Below, piece by piece: positions 1 to 7,835 of a DNA stretch of 16,772 bases. How positions within the stretch are numbered: position 1 is the stretch's first letter; every line of letters starts with the position of its first letter. The notes beneath the pieces are model-generated. The model saw only the letters and a program-made list of their open reading frames with translations, was not told the origin of the DNA and ran no database searches. The DNA comes from Caldithrix sp964468415 (lineage in GTDB: Bacteria > Calditrichota > Calditrichia > Calditrichales > Calditrichaceae): assembly GCA_964468415.1 (NCBI GenBank), contig CAYXUS010000278.1, forward strand, positions 1 through 16,772, given 5' to 3'. Position numbers and translations under genes: made by a program.

Positions 1-662
1 CGCGTAGCGGCGCCAATGATTTTTCCCTGTTCATCTACCACATCTACCCATTCGTCATCCGGTGTGGTTTGGGCGGGCGGGTTGAAACCTGCGGTAGCAG
101 GTCCGGGCTTCTTTACAAATTTTAAATAGACGAATTGCCCCGCAAGCAGCAAGCCGATCAAGATGTAAAACAATCCGCCTGAGACAAATCCCCAAACGGC
201 TTCGGACCAGAAGAACGCCGCATAAACGATGAGTACGGTGTGAGCAAAAAGCACGGCAAACAGTAAACGGCTAAGCTGCTTCATCAAATGTAATTGTGTT
301 TCATTCACCGGCAAATCGCGCATGTAACGCTGTCCCATGTGCAGCAGAACGGGCTTTTCCGTGAAGGCGTGCACACCCACCAGAACGGTCATGATCAGTT
401 CGATAATGGCCGGCTTTAATTTGAAAAAAATCGCATTGTTAAACAGTAATGATACGCCACCGGTCAGTAAAATGAGCACAGTGTCTAAGAGAATCATCTT
501 TTCGATTTGTTTGTAGCGGATTAAATAATAAAAGAAATATCCGATACCTGTAATTAAGGCGGTAATCAAACCGGCGGTTGTACCATAGACGGAATCGACC
601 ACAATAAAAACAAAAATGGGAATGAAACCGATGGCAAAATTTTTGAGAATCTCTTTATTCAT
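1..662 (-). CDS. YciB/IspZ-like membrane protein fused to a Nudix hydrolase domain (partial, 3' end outside window)
   Basis: Reading the minus strand from the ATG at 662 gives an open frame of 220 codons running off the left edge. Residues 1-182 are very hydrophobic, with about five membrane segments, and follow the intracellular septation protein A (YciB/IspZ) pattern: a Tyr-Gly-Thr-Thr-Ala turn near residue 26, an IEKM motif at 53-56, a Lys-Pro-Ala-Ile stretch at 83-86 and EKPVLLHMG at 102-110. YciB proteins are inner-membrane proteins linked to cell envelope and division. After a Pro-rich linker (about 184-202), residues 203-221 read DEWVDVVDEQGKIIGAATR, the typical entry into YfcD-like Nudix hydrolases; the Nudix box itself would lie outside the window. 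A purine-rich site (AGAGAAAAGGG) lies about 10 bases before the ATG. The membrane-domain assignment is fairly sure; the Nudix call rests on about 19 residues. Confidence 0.75.
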   Translation of the reverse strand, partial: MNKEILKNFAIGFIPIFVFIVVDSVYGTTAGLITALITGIGYFFYYLIRYKQIEKMILLDTVLILLTGGVSLLFNNAIFFKLKPAIIELIMTVLVGVHAFTEKPVLLHMGQRYMRDLPVNETQLHLMKQLSRLLFAVLFAHTVLIVYAAFFWSEAVWGFVSGGLFYILIGLLLAGQFVYLKFVKKPGPATAGFNPPAQTTPDDEWVDVVDEQGKIIGAAT

Positions 663-700
663 ACGGGATCCCTTTTCTCTTAAAAAATATGCGAAGCCAT

Positions 701-729
701 AACATATTTTAAAAATCATTTTGAAACAA
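701..729 (-). promoter_or_regulatory. Candidate sigma70-type promoter for the YciB-Nudix gene
   Basis: On the minus strand, TTGTTT (724-729) and TATGTT (701-706) are separated by exactly 17 bases, about 40 bases before the ATG at 662. The hexamers match the consensus only partly (3/6 and 4/6), and the region is AT-rich, so chance is possible. Confidence 0.3.
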
Positions 730-777
730 AAAAAATAGTTTAGTATATTAATTAATAGTTTTGCATATTTTTGGAAA

Positions 778-783
778 TATAAT
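778..783 (+). promoter_or_regulatory. Candidate -10 element for the SNF2 helicase gene
   Basis: A perfect TATAAT hexamer lies 35 bases before the TTG start at 819. No TTGACA-like box is present 16-18 bases upstream; TTGCAT at 761-766 is only 11 bases away. The spacer is very AT-rich, so a chance match is possible. Confidence 0.35.
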
Positions 784-818
784 CACAGTGCCACTAACAC
801 GACGAAAGAGGCGACGAG

Positions 819-3800
819 TTGAAGATTAGTATTAAAGACTTGAAAGATCGCGTACCCGAGATCATTTTTAAACAAGGTTTGGAGTATTTTAAAGAGGGAC
901 GCGTTAAGATAAAACAATGGGACAACATTTCCGTTTTGGCTACGGTGCAGGGCACCTATCCGTACATTGTACGCCTAACGCTGAACGATCAGTCGTTTGA
1001 ATCTACGTGCACCTGCCCGTACAATTACACCTGTAAACACGTGGTTGCCGTAGCTCTTAAAGTAATTGAAGAGCAAAACGAACAGGAGCACGAAGACGAG
1101 CAGTCCACCCAGAACTGGCGTGAATATTTCGAAAAACTCATTGCCATTCAAAAGGTGGACAACGAATTCTCGCAAGAAGTACGCTGGAAACTGATTTACA
1201 TTATTCATCTGGCGGAAAATTACTGGAATATCAAACCGGTTAAAGTGTACATCAAAAAAGACGGAACCTACGGGCGCATTCAGGAGCCCTCGTTCAGTGA
1301 GCTTTCCGGTCAAAACGTATTTCGTACTTCCGGCGATTTGATTGCAATTTCGTATCTGGAGCGGTTGCAAACGCAGCAATCATCGGTTTATTTTCGGGGA
1401 CGTTTGGAAACCAGTTATCTGAACTTTGGACTGGATGCCGGACAACTGTTTCATTTGCTGCGCAATAGCGAATTGCACGTTAAAAACGAAGACGGCTCCA
1501 TTGGCTCGCGTATTCGTTTTGGGCGTAAACCCTGGCGGTTGGTGTTTAAACTTTTCGCCGACGAGAACGACAACTACCAATTCCGTCCGTATTTTGTTCG
1601 GGACGACAAAGCCATTCCTATTACGCATGAAACCAAAATTCTCACGGTCAATCCTATCTGGTTTTTCATGGACAATAAATTGCATTATTGCGAATTTCCG
1701 TTCAGCTATGCCTACATTAAATCGTTTGTGGATGAAGACCTGCAAATTTCGGTGAACAAAAACGAATACCAGAGCTTTATTTCAGAATATCTGGCCAAAT
1801 TGCCCATTTTCCCCTTTGTCGAGTTTCCGCCGGGAATTGAAGTGACCGAAATTGCCACCATTACCGGCAAGCGGTTGTACCTGGAAGAAATGGACGACCA
1901 ACTGGTGGTTTCGTTTTCGGTGTTGTACGACAATATTGAAATTTCGTACAGCCATCCCAATGACCACTATTTGCATTACGATTCGAAAACACGCAAGATT
2001 ATTCGCGTTAAGCGGGACCGCGAAGCCGAGAATGCCTTGCGCGAGGCCATTCTTGAGACGGGAATTATCGAAGATACTCCCGGGTTGTTTTACGCGCCGT
2101 TAGAAGAAGCCCTGGAATGGCTGTTTGATGGGTTGCCTGTTTTGGCAGAAAAAGGCTTCGAGATTTTGGGCGAGGAAAAATTAGTGCGTTTCCGCGTTAA
2201 TCGGTCTTCGGCGAATTTTGGCATTAATATCTCTTCGGAATCGGATTGGTTCGATCTGGAAGTTACCCTCTCCTTTGACGGCATTGAAGTTTCGCTGGAA
2301 GAATTGAAGAAGGCCCTGCAGGCACAGAAAAAATTCGTCAAATTGCGGGACGGCAGCATTGCCCGCTTGCCGCAAAAACTCATCGAGAAATTGAATTACA
2401 TGCTTAATTTCGGGCGGGTAAACGGAGAAACCCTGCGTTTTGCCAACCATCACATGACCTTTATCGATCGTTTGCTGGCCGAGGCCGACACCAAACAGAT
2501 GGACACCCTAACCAAAGAAAAGCTGAAAAGTCTGGATAAATTCGACCAGATCAAAGACTATCCGTTGCCTGCCAATTTTAAAGGCGAACTTCGTGACTAC
2601 CAGAAGGCCGGCTACGATTGGATGAACTTTTTGAAAGAATACTCGTTTGGCGGTATTCTGGCCGACGATATGGGGTTGGGTAAAACCATTCAGGCTCTGG
2701 CTCTGCTGCGCAACGAAATTAACGAAAAACCCAAGAAACCAAATTTAATCGTCGCGCCAACCTCCATTATTTTCAACTGGATGCGAGAGATCGAACGCTT
2801 TACACCCGATATCAAATATCTGGTGCATTACGGAACGCGGCGTTCGCGCGACATTCGCCGCCTGCGCAAGTTCCCGCTTATTTTGACGACGTACGGGCAT
2901 GTACGGCGTGATATTTCCATGCTCAAGGAAATTGAGTTCAATTACGTTATTTTGGATGAGTCGCAGAACATTAAAAACCCCATGTCCGAAACATCCAAGG
3001 CCATTCGCTTGCTGAACGCGCGGAATCGTCTGGCCTTAACCGGTACGCCGGTGGAAAACAATACGATGGATTTGTGGTCGCAGTTCGCCTTTATTAATCC
3101 GGGATTGTTGGGCGATCAAAATTTCTTCAAAGAAAATTTCATGCGGCCTATCGAGAAAGAACAGAACATGGAAGTGGCAGAATCGCTGCGCAAACTGATT
3201 TTTCCCTTTATCTTGCGGCGCACCAAAGAAGATGTGGCCAAAGAGCTGCCGCCCAAAGTGGAAAATATTGTGTACTCGCCCATGAATGAAATGCAGCAAA
3301 AATTGTACGATAAGTGGCGTACGGCTTACCGCGACAGCATTCTGGAAGAAATCGAAAGCAAAGGGCTGAACAAATCGAAGTTTAAGGTGCTGGAAGGCCT
3401 GACACGGCTGCGGCAGATTGCCTGCCACCCGGAATTGGTCGATCCGAAATACATGGAAGGTGCCGGTAAATTTGATGCCTTAATGGAAATGATTGAAGAA
3501 ATTGTTTCTGAAAAGCACAAAGTACTTATTTTTAGCCAGTTTGTTAAAATGCTGCACATTATCCGTCGCCAACTGGACGAAAAAGAAATCGCTTACTCTT
3601 ATCTGGATGGCTCAACCAAAGACCGCCAGGAAGTGGTAGATCGTTTCCAGAACAATGACGATGTGCGCATCTTTTTGATCAGCCTGAAAGCCGGTGGAAC
3701 CGGTTTGAACCTAACGGCTGCCGACTATGTGATTCACTACGACCCGTGGTGGAACCCGGCGGTGGAAATGCAGGCCACCGACCGCGCCTATCGTATTGGC

Positions 3801-3968
3801 CAAACTCGTAAAGTATTTGCGTACAAGCTGATTTCCAAAGACAGTGTGGAAGAAAAAATTGTGCGTTTGCAGGAGAAAAAACGCAGCCTGGTTAAAACGC
3901 TTATTTCTACGGAAGAGGCTTTCTTTAAGTCATTGACCAAGGACGATATTCTGGAATTGTTCGATTAA
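819..3968 (+). CDS. SWIM zinc-finger SNF2-family DEAD/DEAH helicase
   Basis: This 1049-residue protein is a probable SNF2-type, ATP-dependent DNA translocase of the bacterial RapA/HepA-related group. A SWIM zinc finger (CxC-x5-CxH: C64, C66, C72, H74) sits near the N-terminus. A long central region (about 90-590) is the kind of SNF2-associated domain seen with bacterial SWIM-SNF2 proteins. The helicase core follows: Walker A DDMGLGKT at 616-623, motif II DESQ at 713-716 (DEAQ or DEAH in many relatives), LTGTPVEN of motif III, then motif V (AGGTGLNLT) and motif VI QATDRAYRIGQ starting at residue 985. The start is TTG at 819, chosen because AAAGAGG at 805-811 is 7 bases upstream; no ATG is near. 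The gene stands alone and ends at a strong terminator. The function in chromatin or transcription recycling is inferred from the family only. Confidence 0.93.
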   Translation: MKISIKDLKDRVPEIIFKQGLEYFKEGRVKIKQWDNISVLATVQGTYPYIVRLTLNDQSFESTCTCPYNYTCKHVVAVALKVIEEQNEQEHEDEQSTQNWREYFEKLIAIQKVDNEFSQEVRWKLIYIIHLAENYWNIKPVKVYIKKDGTYGRIQEPSFSELSGQNVFRTSGDLIAISYLERLQTQQSSVYFRGRLETSYLNFGLDAGQLFHLLRNSELHVKNEDGSIGSRIRFGRKPWRLVFKLFADENDNYQFRPYFVRDDKAIPITHETKILTVNPIWFFMDNKLHYCEFPFSYAYIKSFVDEDLQISVNKNEYQSFISEYLAKLPIFPFVEFPPGIEVTEIATITGKRLYLEEMDDQLVVSFSVLYDNIEISYSHPNDHYLHYDSKTRKIIRVKRDREAENALREAILETGIIEDTPGLFYAPLEEALEWLFDGLPVLAEKGFEILGEEKLVRFRVNRSSANFGINISSESDWFDLEVTLSFDGIEVSLEELKKALQAQKKFVKLRDGSIARLPQKLIEKLNYMLNFGRVNGETLRFANHHMTFIDRLLAEADTKQMDTLTKEKLKSLDKFDQIKDYPLPANFKGELRDYQKAGYDWMNFLKEYSFGGILADDMGLGKTIQALALLRNEINEKPKKPNLIVAPTSIIFNWMREIERFTPDIKYLVHYGTRRSRDIRRLRKFPLILTTYGHVRRDISMLKEIEFNYVILDESQNIKNPMSETSKAIRLLNARNRLALTGTPVENNTMDLWSQFAFINPGLLGDQNFFKENFMRPIEKEQNMEVAESLRKLIFPFILRRTKEDVAKELPPKVENIVYSPMNEMQQKLYDKWRTAYRDSILEEIESKGLNKSKFKVLEGLTRLRQIACHPELVDPKYMEGAGKFDALMEMIEEIVSEKHKVLIFSQFVKMLHIIRRQLDEKEIAYSYLDGSTKDRQEVVDRFQNNDDVRIFLISLKAGGTGLNLTAADYVIHYDPWWNPAVEMQATDRAYRIGQTRKVFAYKLISKDSVEEKIVRLQEKKRSLVKTLISTEEAFFKSLTKDDILELFD

Positions 3969-3996
3969 AAAATTTGAAAGACAAAGCAACAAACAA

Positions 3997-4031
3997 AAAA
4001 CCCCGCATGGCTTTAAACCGTGCGGGGTTTT
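3997..4031. terminator. Bidirectional rho-independent terminator between convergent genes
   Basis: CCCCGCA (4001-4007) pairs with TGCGGGG (4021-4027), extended inward by T-G, G-C and G-C pairs around a loop at 4011-4017. A-tract and T-tract flanks pair on the outside and supply a U-run in both directions. It lies between the plus-strand helicase and the minus-strand barrel gene, so it can serve both. Confidence 0.85.
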
Positions 4032-4048
4032 CTTTATTGAGAAAAAGT

Positions 4049-4612
4049 TTATTTGCCAAGCAGATAATTAACGCCAACATTAATACTGAAAACGTCAATG
4101 TCTCCCATCTGGTAGCGAACTTCGGAGAAGCCTTCCAAAGTGGGGCTAATGGCCATTTTTGCTCCGGCCAAACCGAAAAAGATAAAATCGGTATCCGAAG
4201 TAGAATAGCTGGTTGCACCCAAATAGACATTGTTGGAGCTAATATCGGCACCGTTGCGGGCAAAGCCGAATCCACCACCTACGTACGGTTGAAACTTGGA
4301 GTCCATCGACAAATTGTAATGAACAAATGGGGCAAAAGTCGTTTCGGAATAAGTGGTTTCTAAGGTAGCCGGATCACCGTAGGTTTTGGACCAATAGTTA
4401 ATAAAGGCGCCAAAAGTGAATTCCAGATTATTCACTTTGAAAGAGCCGAATTCAGACTGAATGCCAAAGCCAATGGTATTGTCAATCGGATCTTCCGGCA
4501 TGACAAAACCAAGGTGTGCACCGACGCTTTTAAGGCCAAAAGTTACCTGTGCCGTGGCATTGACAGAAAACAAAGCAACAACGATTGCTGCAGTTAGTAT
4601 GAGCTTTTTCAT
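4049..4612 (-). CDS. Small outer-membrane beta-barrel protein
   Basis: The 187-residue product starts with a Sec signal peptide: Lys-Lys, a hydrophobic core at about 4-17, and a likely cut after Ala21 (NATA then Q22). The mature part of about 166 residues alternates polar and aromatic residues in short strands, with Gly-rich turns such as YVGGGFGFARN (about 109-119), as in eight-stranded OmpA/OmpW/porin-family beta-barrels (outer membrane protein beta-barrel domain). The C-terminus is NYLLGK, without the usual final Phe. The start is strongly supported by AAGGAGGAAG at 4614-4623. It is a single gene with its own 120-base upstream spacer, sharing its terminator with the helicase. The ligand or transported substrate cannot be told from the sequence. 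Confidence 0.8.
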   Translation of the reverse strand: MKKLILTAAIVVALFSVNATAQVTFGLKSVGAHLGFVMPEDPIDNTIGFGIQSEFGSFKVNNLEFTFGAFINYWSKTYGDPATLETTYSETTFAPFVHYNLSMDSKFQPYVGGGFGFARNGADISSNNVYLGATSYSTSDTDFIFFGLAGAKMAISPTLEGFSEVRYQMGDIDVFSINVGVNYLLGK

Positions 4613-4735
4613 ACTTCCTCCTTGGGTATTAATGGATTTTCATAATATTCGATAAAATCTTTATTTTTTAAGTTACAACATTTTTTAGCCTAAAGATGTG
4701 ACACCTATCATCGTTAATCTTGCGATTTCGCATTG

Positions 4736-6145
4736 TTACACTTGCAGGGTGTACCTTTCTCCGTATTTTACAATAGTGGTTTTGTAATTTTGTTCTTCCA
4801 ATAGTTTTTTCAGATTGGCCTGAGCGTCCGGTTCGCCGTGTACAAGAAAAATTCGTTTTAATCGTTTGTAGTCCAGCTGGGTAACATAATCAAGAATTTC
4901 CTTGTAATCGGCATGGGCGCTAAAGGCATTCATGGTAACAACCTCGGCCCGCAACCGGTAAGTGTCGCCTAAAATTTTGACCACCGGTTGTTCTTCTTTA
5001 ATACGGCGCCCCAGCGTGTTTTGGGCCATAAATCCGACAATCATGATCGTATTGTTGGGATTTTCGATATTGTGTGCCAGATGATGCAAAATGCGACCGG
5101 CTTCGCACATGCCACTGGATGAAATGATGATGGCCGGTTCTTTTAATTCGTTTAAACGTTTGCTCTCTTCGACATTGGTAATGTAGCGCAGTTCGCCAAA
5201 GCCAAACGGATTTTCGTGGTTGTCCAAAAATTCGTGCCGGGTTTCTTCATCGTAGCATTCCTGATGCACGCGAAAGATGGCGGTGGCATTGGTGGCCATG
5301 GGACTGTCCACGAAAATGGGAATCTTAGGGATGGCATTTCGATTCCGCAGTAAATGGAGAAAATAGACTAATTCCTGCGTGCGCTCTACGGCAAAAGCCG
5401 GAATGATGATTTTTCCGCCTCGCTTAACCGTGCGATTGACCACATCGGCTAATTCGTCCACGGCGTGGTCGATGGGGTCGTGCAGACGATGCCCGTAAGT
5501 ACTTTCCATGACCAGATAATCAACGTCCGGAATGGTTTCCGGGTCGCGCAGGATGGGCAGGTTTTTACGTCCCAAATCGCCGCTAAAGCCAATGCGCATG
5601 CGTTGCCCGTTACGGCTTAGTTCTACCACGGTCATTGCCGAGCCCAAAATGTGTCCGGCATCGTAAAAGGTGGCTTTAATACCATCTCCGATAAAAAAAG
5701 GACGATGGTAAGAACTAGTTACAAAATAGTCCAGAGCATTCACTACATCTTGTTCGGTGTAAAGCGGTTCGGCTTCAAAGGTTTCGCCGCGTTTGGCCGC
5801 TTTTTTCTTCAGGTATTCAATGTCTTTTGCCTGAATGTGGGCCGAATCCATCATGATCAGGCTGGCTAAGTCGCGCGAGGCCGGTGTGGTGTAAATGTTA
5901 CCGGTAAAACCTTTTTGGGTTAAAACGGGAATTAAGCCGCAGTGATCAAAATGGGCATGGGTTAAAATGGTAGAAGTAATTTTGCGCGCATCAAAAGGCC
6001 AATTGCGGTTTTTTTCGTCGGCTTCTTTGCGCTTGCCCTGAAAAGCACCACAGTCGATCATGATCTGCTGGCCGTTGAATTCCAGAAAATGTTTGGAACC
6101 GGTTACTTCCTGGGCACCACCAAAAGAGAATAATTCTGCCTGCAT
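4736..6145 (-). CDS. MBL-fold/beta-CASP RNA-processing exonuclease-type metallohydrolase
   Basis: The 469-residue protein has the full set of metallo-beta-lactamase motifs: HAHFDH at 63-68 (H63, H65, D67, H68), H165 in DAGHILGSA, and D190 in GFSGD. The beta-CASP insert follows, with PAFAVERTQEL (249-259), VDSPMATNA (279-287) and SSSGMCEAGRILHHL (342-356). The C-terminal zinc ligands are H411 in NAFSAHADY and H436 in VHGEP. This is the layout of the bacterial YSH1/CPSF-73-like RNA exonuclease group; the usual length is about 450-470, so it is complete. Two zinc ions are expected to hydrolyse RNA phosphodiester bonds in the cytoplasm; the natural RNA target is unknown. The start ATG at 6145 is preceded by AGGAG a few bases upstream. 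There is no operon partner: 123 bases separate it from the barrel gene downstream. Confidence 0.92.
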   Translation of the reverse strand: MQAELFSFGGAQEVTGSKHFLEFNGQQIMIDCGAFQGKRKEADEKNRNWPFDARKITSTILTHAHFDHCGLIPVLTQKGFTGNIYTTPASRDLASLIMMDSAHIQAKDIEYLKKKAAKRGETFEAEPLYTEQDVVNALDYFVTSSYHRPFFIGDGIKATFYDAGHILGSAMTVVELSRNGQRMRIGFSGDLGRKNLPILRDPETIPDVDYLVMESTYGHRLHDPIDHAVDELADVVNRTVKRGGKIIIPAFAVERTQELVYFLHLLRNRNAIPKIPIFVDSPMATNATAIFRVHQECYDEETRHEFLDNHENPFGFGELRYITNVEESKRLNELKEPAIIISSSGMCEAGRILHHLAHNIENPNNTIMIVGFMAQNTLGRRIKEEQPVVKILGDTYRLRAEVVTMNAFSAHADYKEILDYVTQLDYKRLKRIFLVHGEPDAQANLKKLLEEQNYKTTIVKYGERYTLQV

Positions 6146-6361
6146 GGTATTTCTCCTAAAATGAAATCCTTGCTTCTAAAATACGTTTTTTTTCAATAAA
6201 AGGACAGTACATTCCGGGAATTGCTTTTTTATGGCTTTCGGTGTTCCATTTGCGGTGGTGCAGGAAAAAACAGCCGCGCGAAACAGGAACAAAAATTTTT
6301 ATTAATCCGGCAACTTTTTTAGTTTTGCCATTACGGTTTTGAAAGCAGAGGAAGTTTTTCG

Positions 6362-7450
6362 GTGCCAACCATTGCCTATTTTATCAGTTCGCACGGTTAC
6401 GGTCATGCTGCCCGCGCCTGTGCCGTTATGGAACGGCTTAATGCGCTGCAGGCCTCATCGCATTTTTTAATTTTTACTCAGGTGCCCCAATGGTTTTTTG
6501 AGGATTCCTTACCCGAAGTGCATTTTACCTACATTCCCACCTTTACCGATGTAGGCTTTGTGCAAAAGTCGCCGTTCGAAATAGATTTTCCCGGTACAAT
6601 TCGTGTGCTGCGCGCACATCTTCCGTTTCCTCCGGAGGAAATTCACCGTTTGGCTCGGGAACTTTCTGCCCGAAATTGTCGGGCTGTTTTTAGTGACGTG
6701 CCGGCGTTGGGTCTGCTGGTGGCACACGAGGCCGGTCTGCCTTCGATTTTGATTGAAAATTTTACGTGGGATTGGCTTTACCGGCATTACGCCGGGCAGC
6801 GCCCTGATTTCAGCGAATTTGCGGATTATCTTGCGCGTCAATATGCTCTGGCTACGTTGCACATTAAGGCAAAGCCTTTTACTTTTTTTTCTGCAAAGGC
6901 AAGAACGGTTTCGCCGGTGGCGCGCTATCCCCGACATTCGGCAGAAGAAACCCGGCGCGCATTGGGCATCCCGACGGCAGCCAAAGCCGTTCTCATCTCC
7001 ACCGGGGGCATAAAAACCCGTCATCGGTTCATGGATCGCTTAAAATTATTAAAGGATATTTATTTCATCATTCCCAACGACGTGGCGCAAAAGTACACGG
7101 ATGGTAATCTGATCGTCTTACCGCACCATTCTGAGTTTTTTCATCCCGACCTTGTGCAGGCGGCCGATCTTTTGGTCTGTAAATCGGGCTACAGCACCGT
7201 GGCCGAGGCTTACTTGCTGCACAAACCGCTGCTGCTCATAACACGGCCGGATTTTCCCGAGTCACCTTTTATCGAGGCTTTTGTACGGGAGAATTTTGTG
7301 CATCGTTTTGTCACGCCACAACAATTTACGGCAGGGCAGTGGCTGGAAGCGCTTGAGACACTTGTGCGGGCAACAAGCAATGCGGCAGAAAAACCTTTAC
7401 GGCCCAACGGAGCGGAAGAGATCGTTCGATTGTGTGAGAAGTTTTTGTGA
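6362..7450 (+). CDS. MurG-like GT-B fold glycosyltransferase
   Basis: The 362-residue protein opens with YFISSHGYGHAARA (6-19), the N-terminal acceptor-side glycine/histidine loop seen in predicted glycosyltransferases related to MurG and to the N-terminal half of plant L-arabinokinase. The C-terminal half has HHSEFFHPDLVQAADLLVCK followed by SGYSTVAEAYLLHKP, the donor-nucleotide binding loop (K274, S275, G276, E282). It carries no signal peptide or membrane span, so it is probably cytosolic or membrane-associated. The GTG start at 6362 is supported by AGAGGAAG at 6347-6354, 7 bases upstream, and by the motif beginning at residue 6. It is a single gene ending at a hairpin terminator. The sugar and acceptor are not recognisable. 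Confidence 0.78.
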   Translation: MPTIAYFISSHGYGHAARACAVMERLNALQASSHFLIFTQVPQWFFEDSLPEVHFTYIPTFTDVGFVQKSPFEIDFPGTIRVLRAHLPFPPEEIHRLARELSARNCRAVFSDVPALGLLVAHEAGLPSILIENFTWDWLYRHYAGQRPDFSEFADYLARQYALATLHIKAKPFTFFSAKARTVSPVARYPRHSAEETRRALGIPTAAKAVLISTGGIKTRHRFMDRLKLLKDIYFIIPNDVAQKYTDGNLIVLPHHSEFFHPDLVQAADLLVCKSGYSTVAEAYLLHKPLLLITRPDFPESPFIEAFVRENFVHRFVTPQQFTAGQWLEALETLVRATSNAAEKPLRPNGAEEIVRLCEKFL

Positions 7451-7460
7451 AGGGGAGAAA

Positions 7461-7490
7461 AAAACCGCCCCATACGAGGCGGTTTTGTTT
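7461..7490. terminator. Bidirectional rho-independent terminator
   Basis: AAAACCGCC (7461-7469) pairs perfectly with GGCGGTTTT (7478-7486) around an 8-base loop. A- and T-runs flank both sides. It starts 10 bases after the glycosyltransferase stop and lies 12 bases beyond the end of the minus-strand membrane gene, so it ends both units. Confidence 0.87.
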
Positions 7491-7498
7491 ATTTAAAT

Positions 7499-7777
7499 TC
7501 AGGCATTTTTAATCAAAAGCCAGATGCCGAGCCCGATGATGATCAAAGGCAACAAGGGGACTGCGATGGCAAAAGGGATTAGCAACAAACCGGCCAATCC
7601 GGCAAAGAGCCCCAATGGTACGGCAATTAACGGGACCAGCAACAGTGCCAAAATTACCCCCAATATTTTAAAGGGCAAGGCGATCATAAAAATGCTCACA
7701 TGGAAAAGAACGGCAAAAATTTTCAGTACAATCCATGCCAGCACGATAAACATTAAAACGGCAAATAGTGCTTCCAT
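7499..7777 (-). CDS. Small hydrophobic membrane protein, unknown function
   Basis: The 92-residue product is almost entirely hydrophobic, with only E2, K19, H26, K37 and K90 charged or ionisable. It probably has three membrane segments, roughly 3-24, 38-58 and 60-88. I do not recognise the family. The start is supported by GAGGGG at 7786-7791, 8 bases before the ATG. It follows the amylase gene by 58 bases on the same strand with no clear terminator between them, so it may be read from the amylase promoter, and it ends at the shared hairpin. The low-complexity Leu/Ile/Val composition is common in short inner-membrane proteins. A good ribosome binding site and placement support a real gene. 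Confidence 0.65.
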   Translation of the reverse strand: MEALFAVLMFIVLAWIVLKIFAVLFHVSIFMIALPFKILGVILALLLVPLIAVPLGLFAGLAGLLLIPFAIAVPLLPLIIIGLGIWLLIKNA

Positions 7778-7835
7778 TGCTTTTTCCCCTCGGTTCTTTT
7801 TTTGCCCTTAATTACGAATCAAACGAAGAAAAGAT

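Noticed and set aside
3974..4363. 129-codon plus-strand frame beginning just after the helicase
   Set aside because: It runs through the terminator hairpin and is antisense to the signal-peptide barrel gene, which has a strong ribosome site.
6156..6368. 70-codon minus-strand frame in the spacer before the glycosyltransferase
   Set aside because: It fills the divergent promoter region, has no clear ribosome site and overlaps the supported GTG start at 6362. The translation resembles no family.
6509..7024. 171-codon minus-strand frame inside the glycosyltransferase
   Set aside because: It is a shadow frame: no ribosome site, a composition rich in Arg/Cys/Pro, and the opposite strand carries recognisable GT-B motifs.
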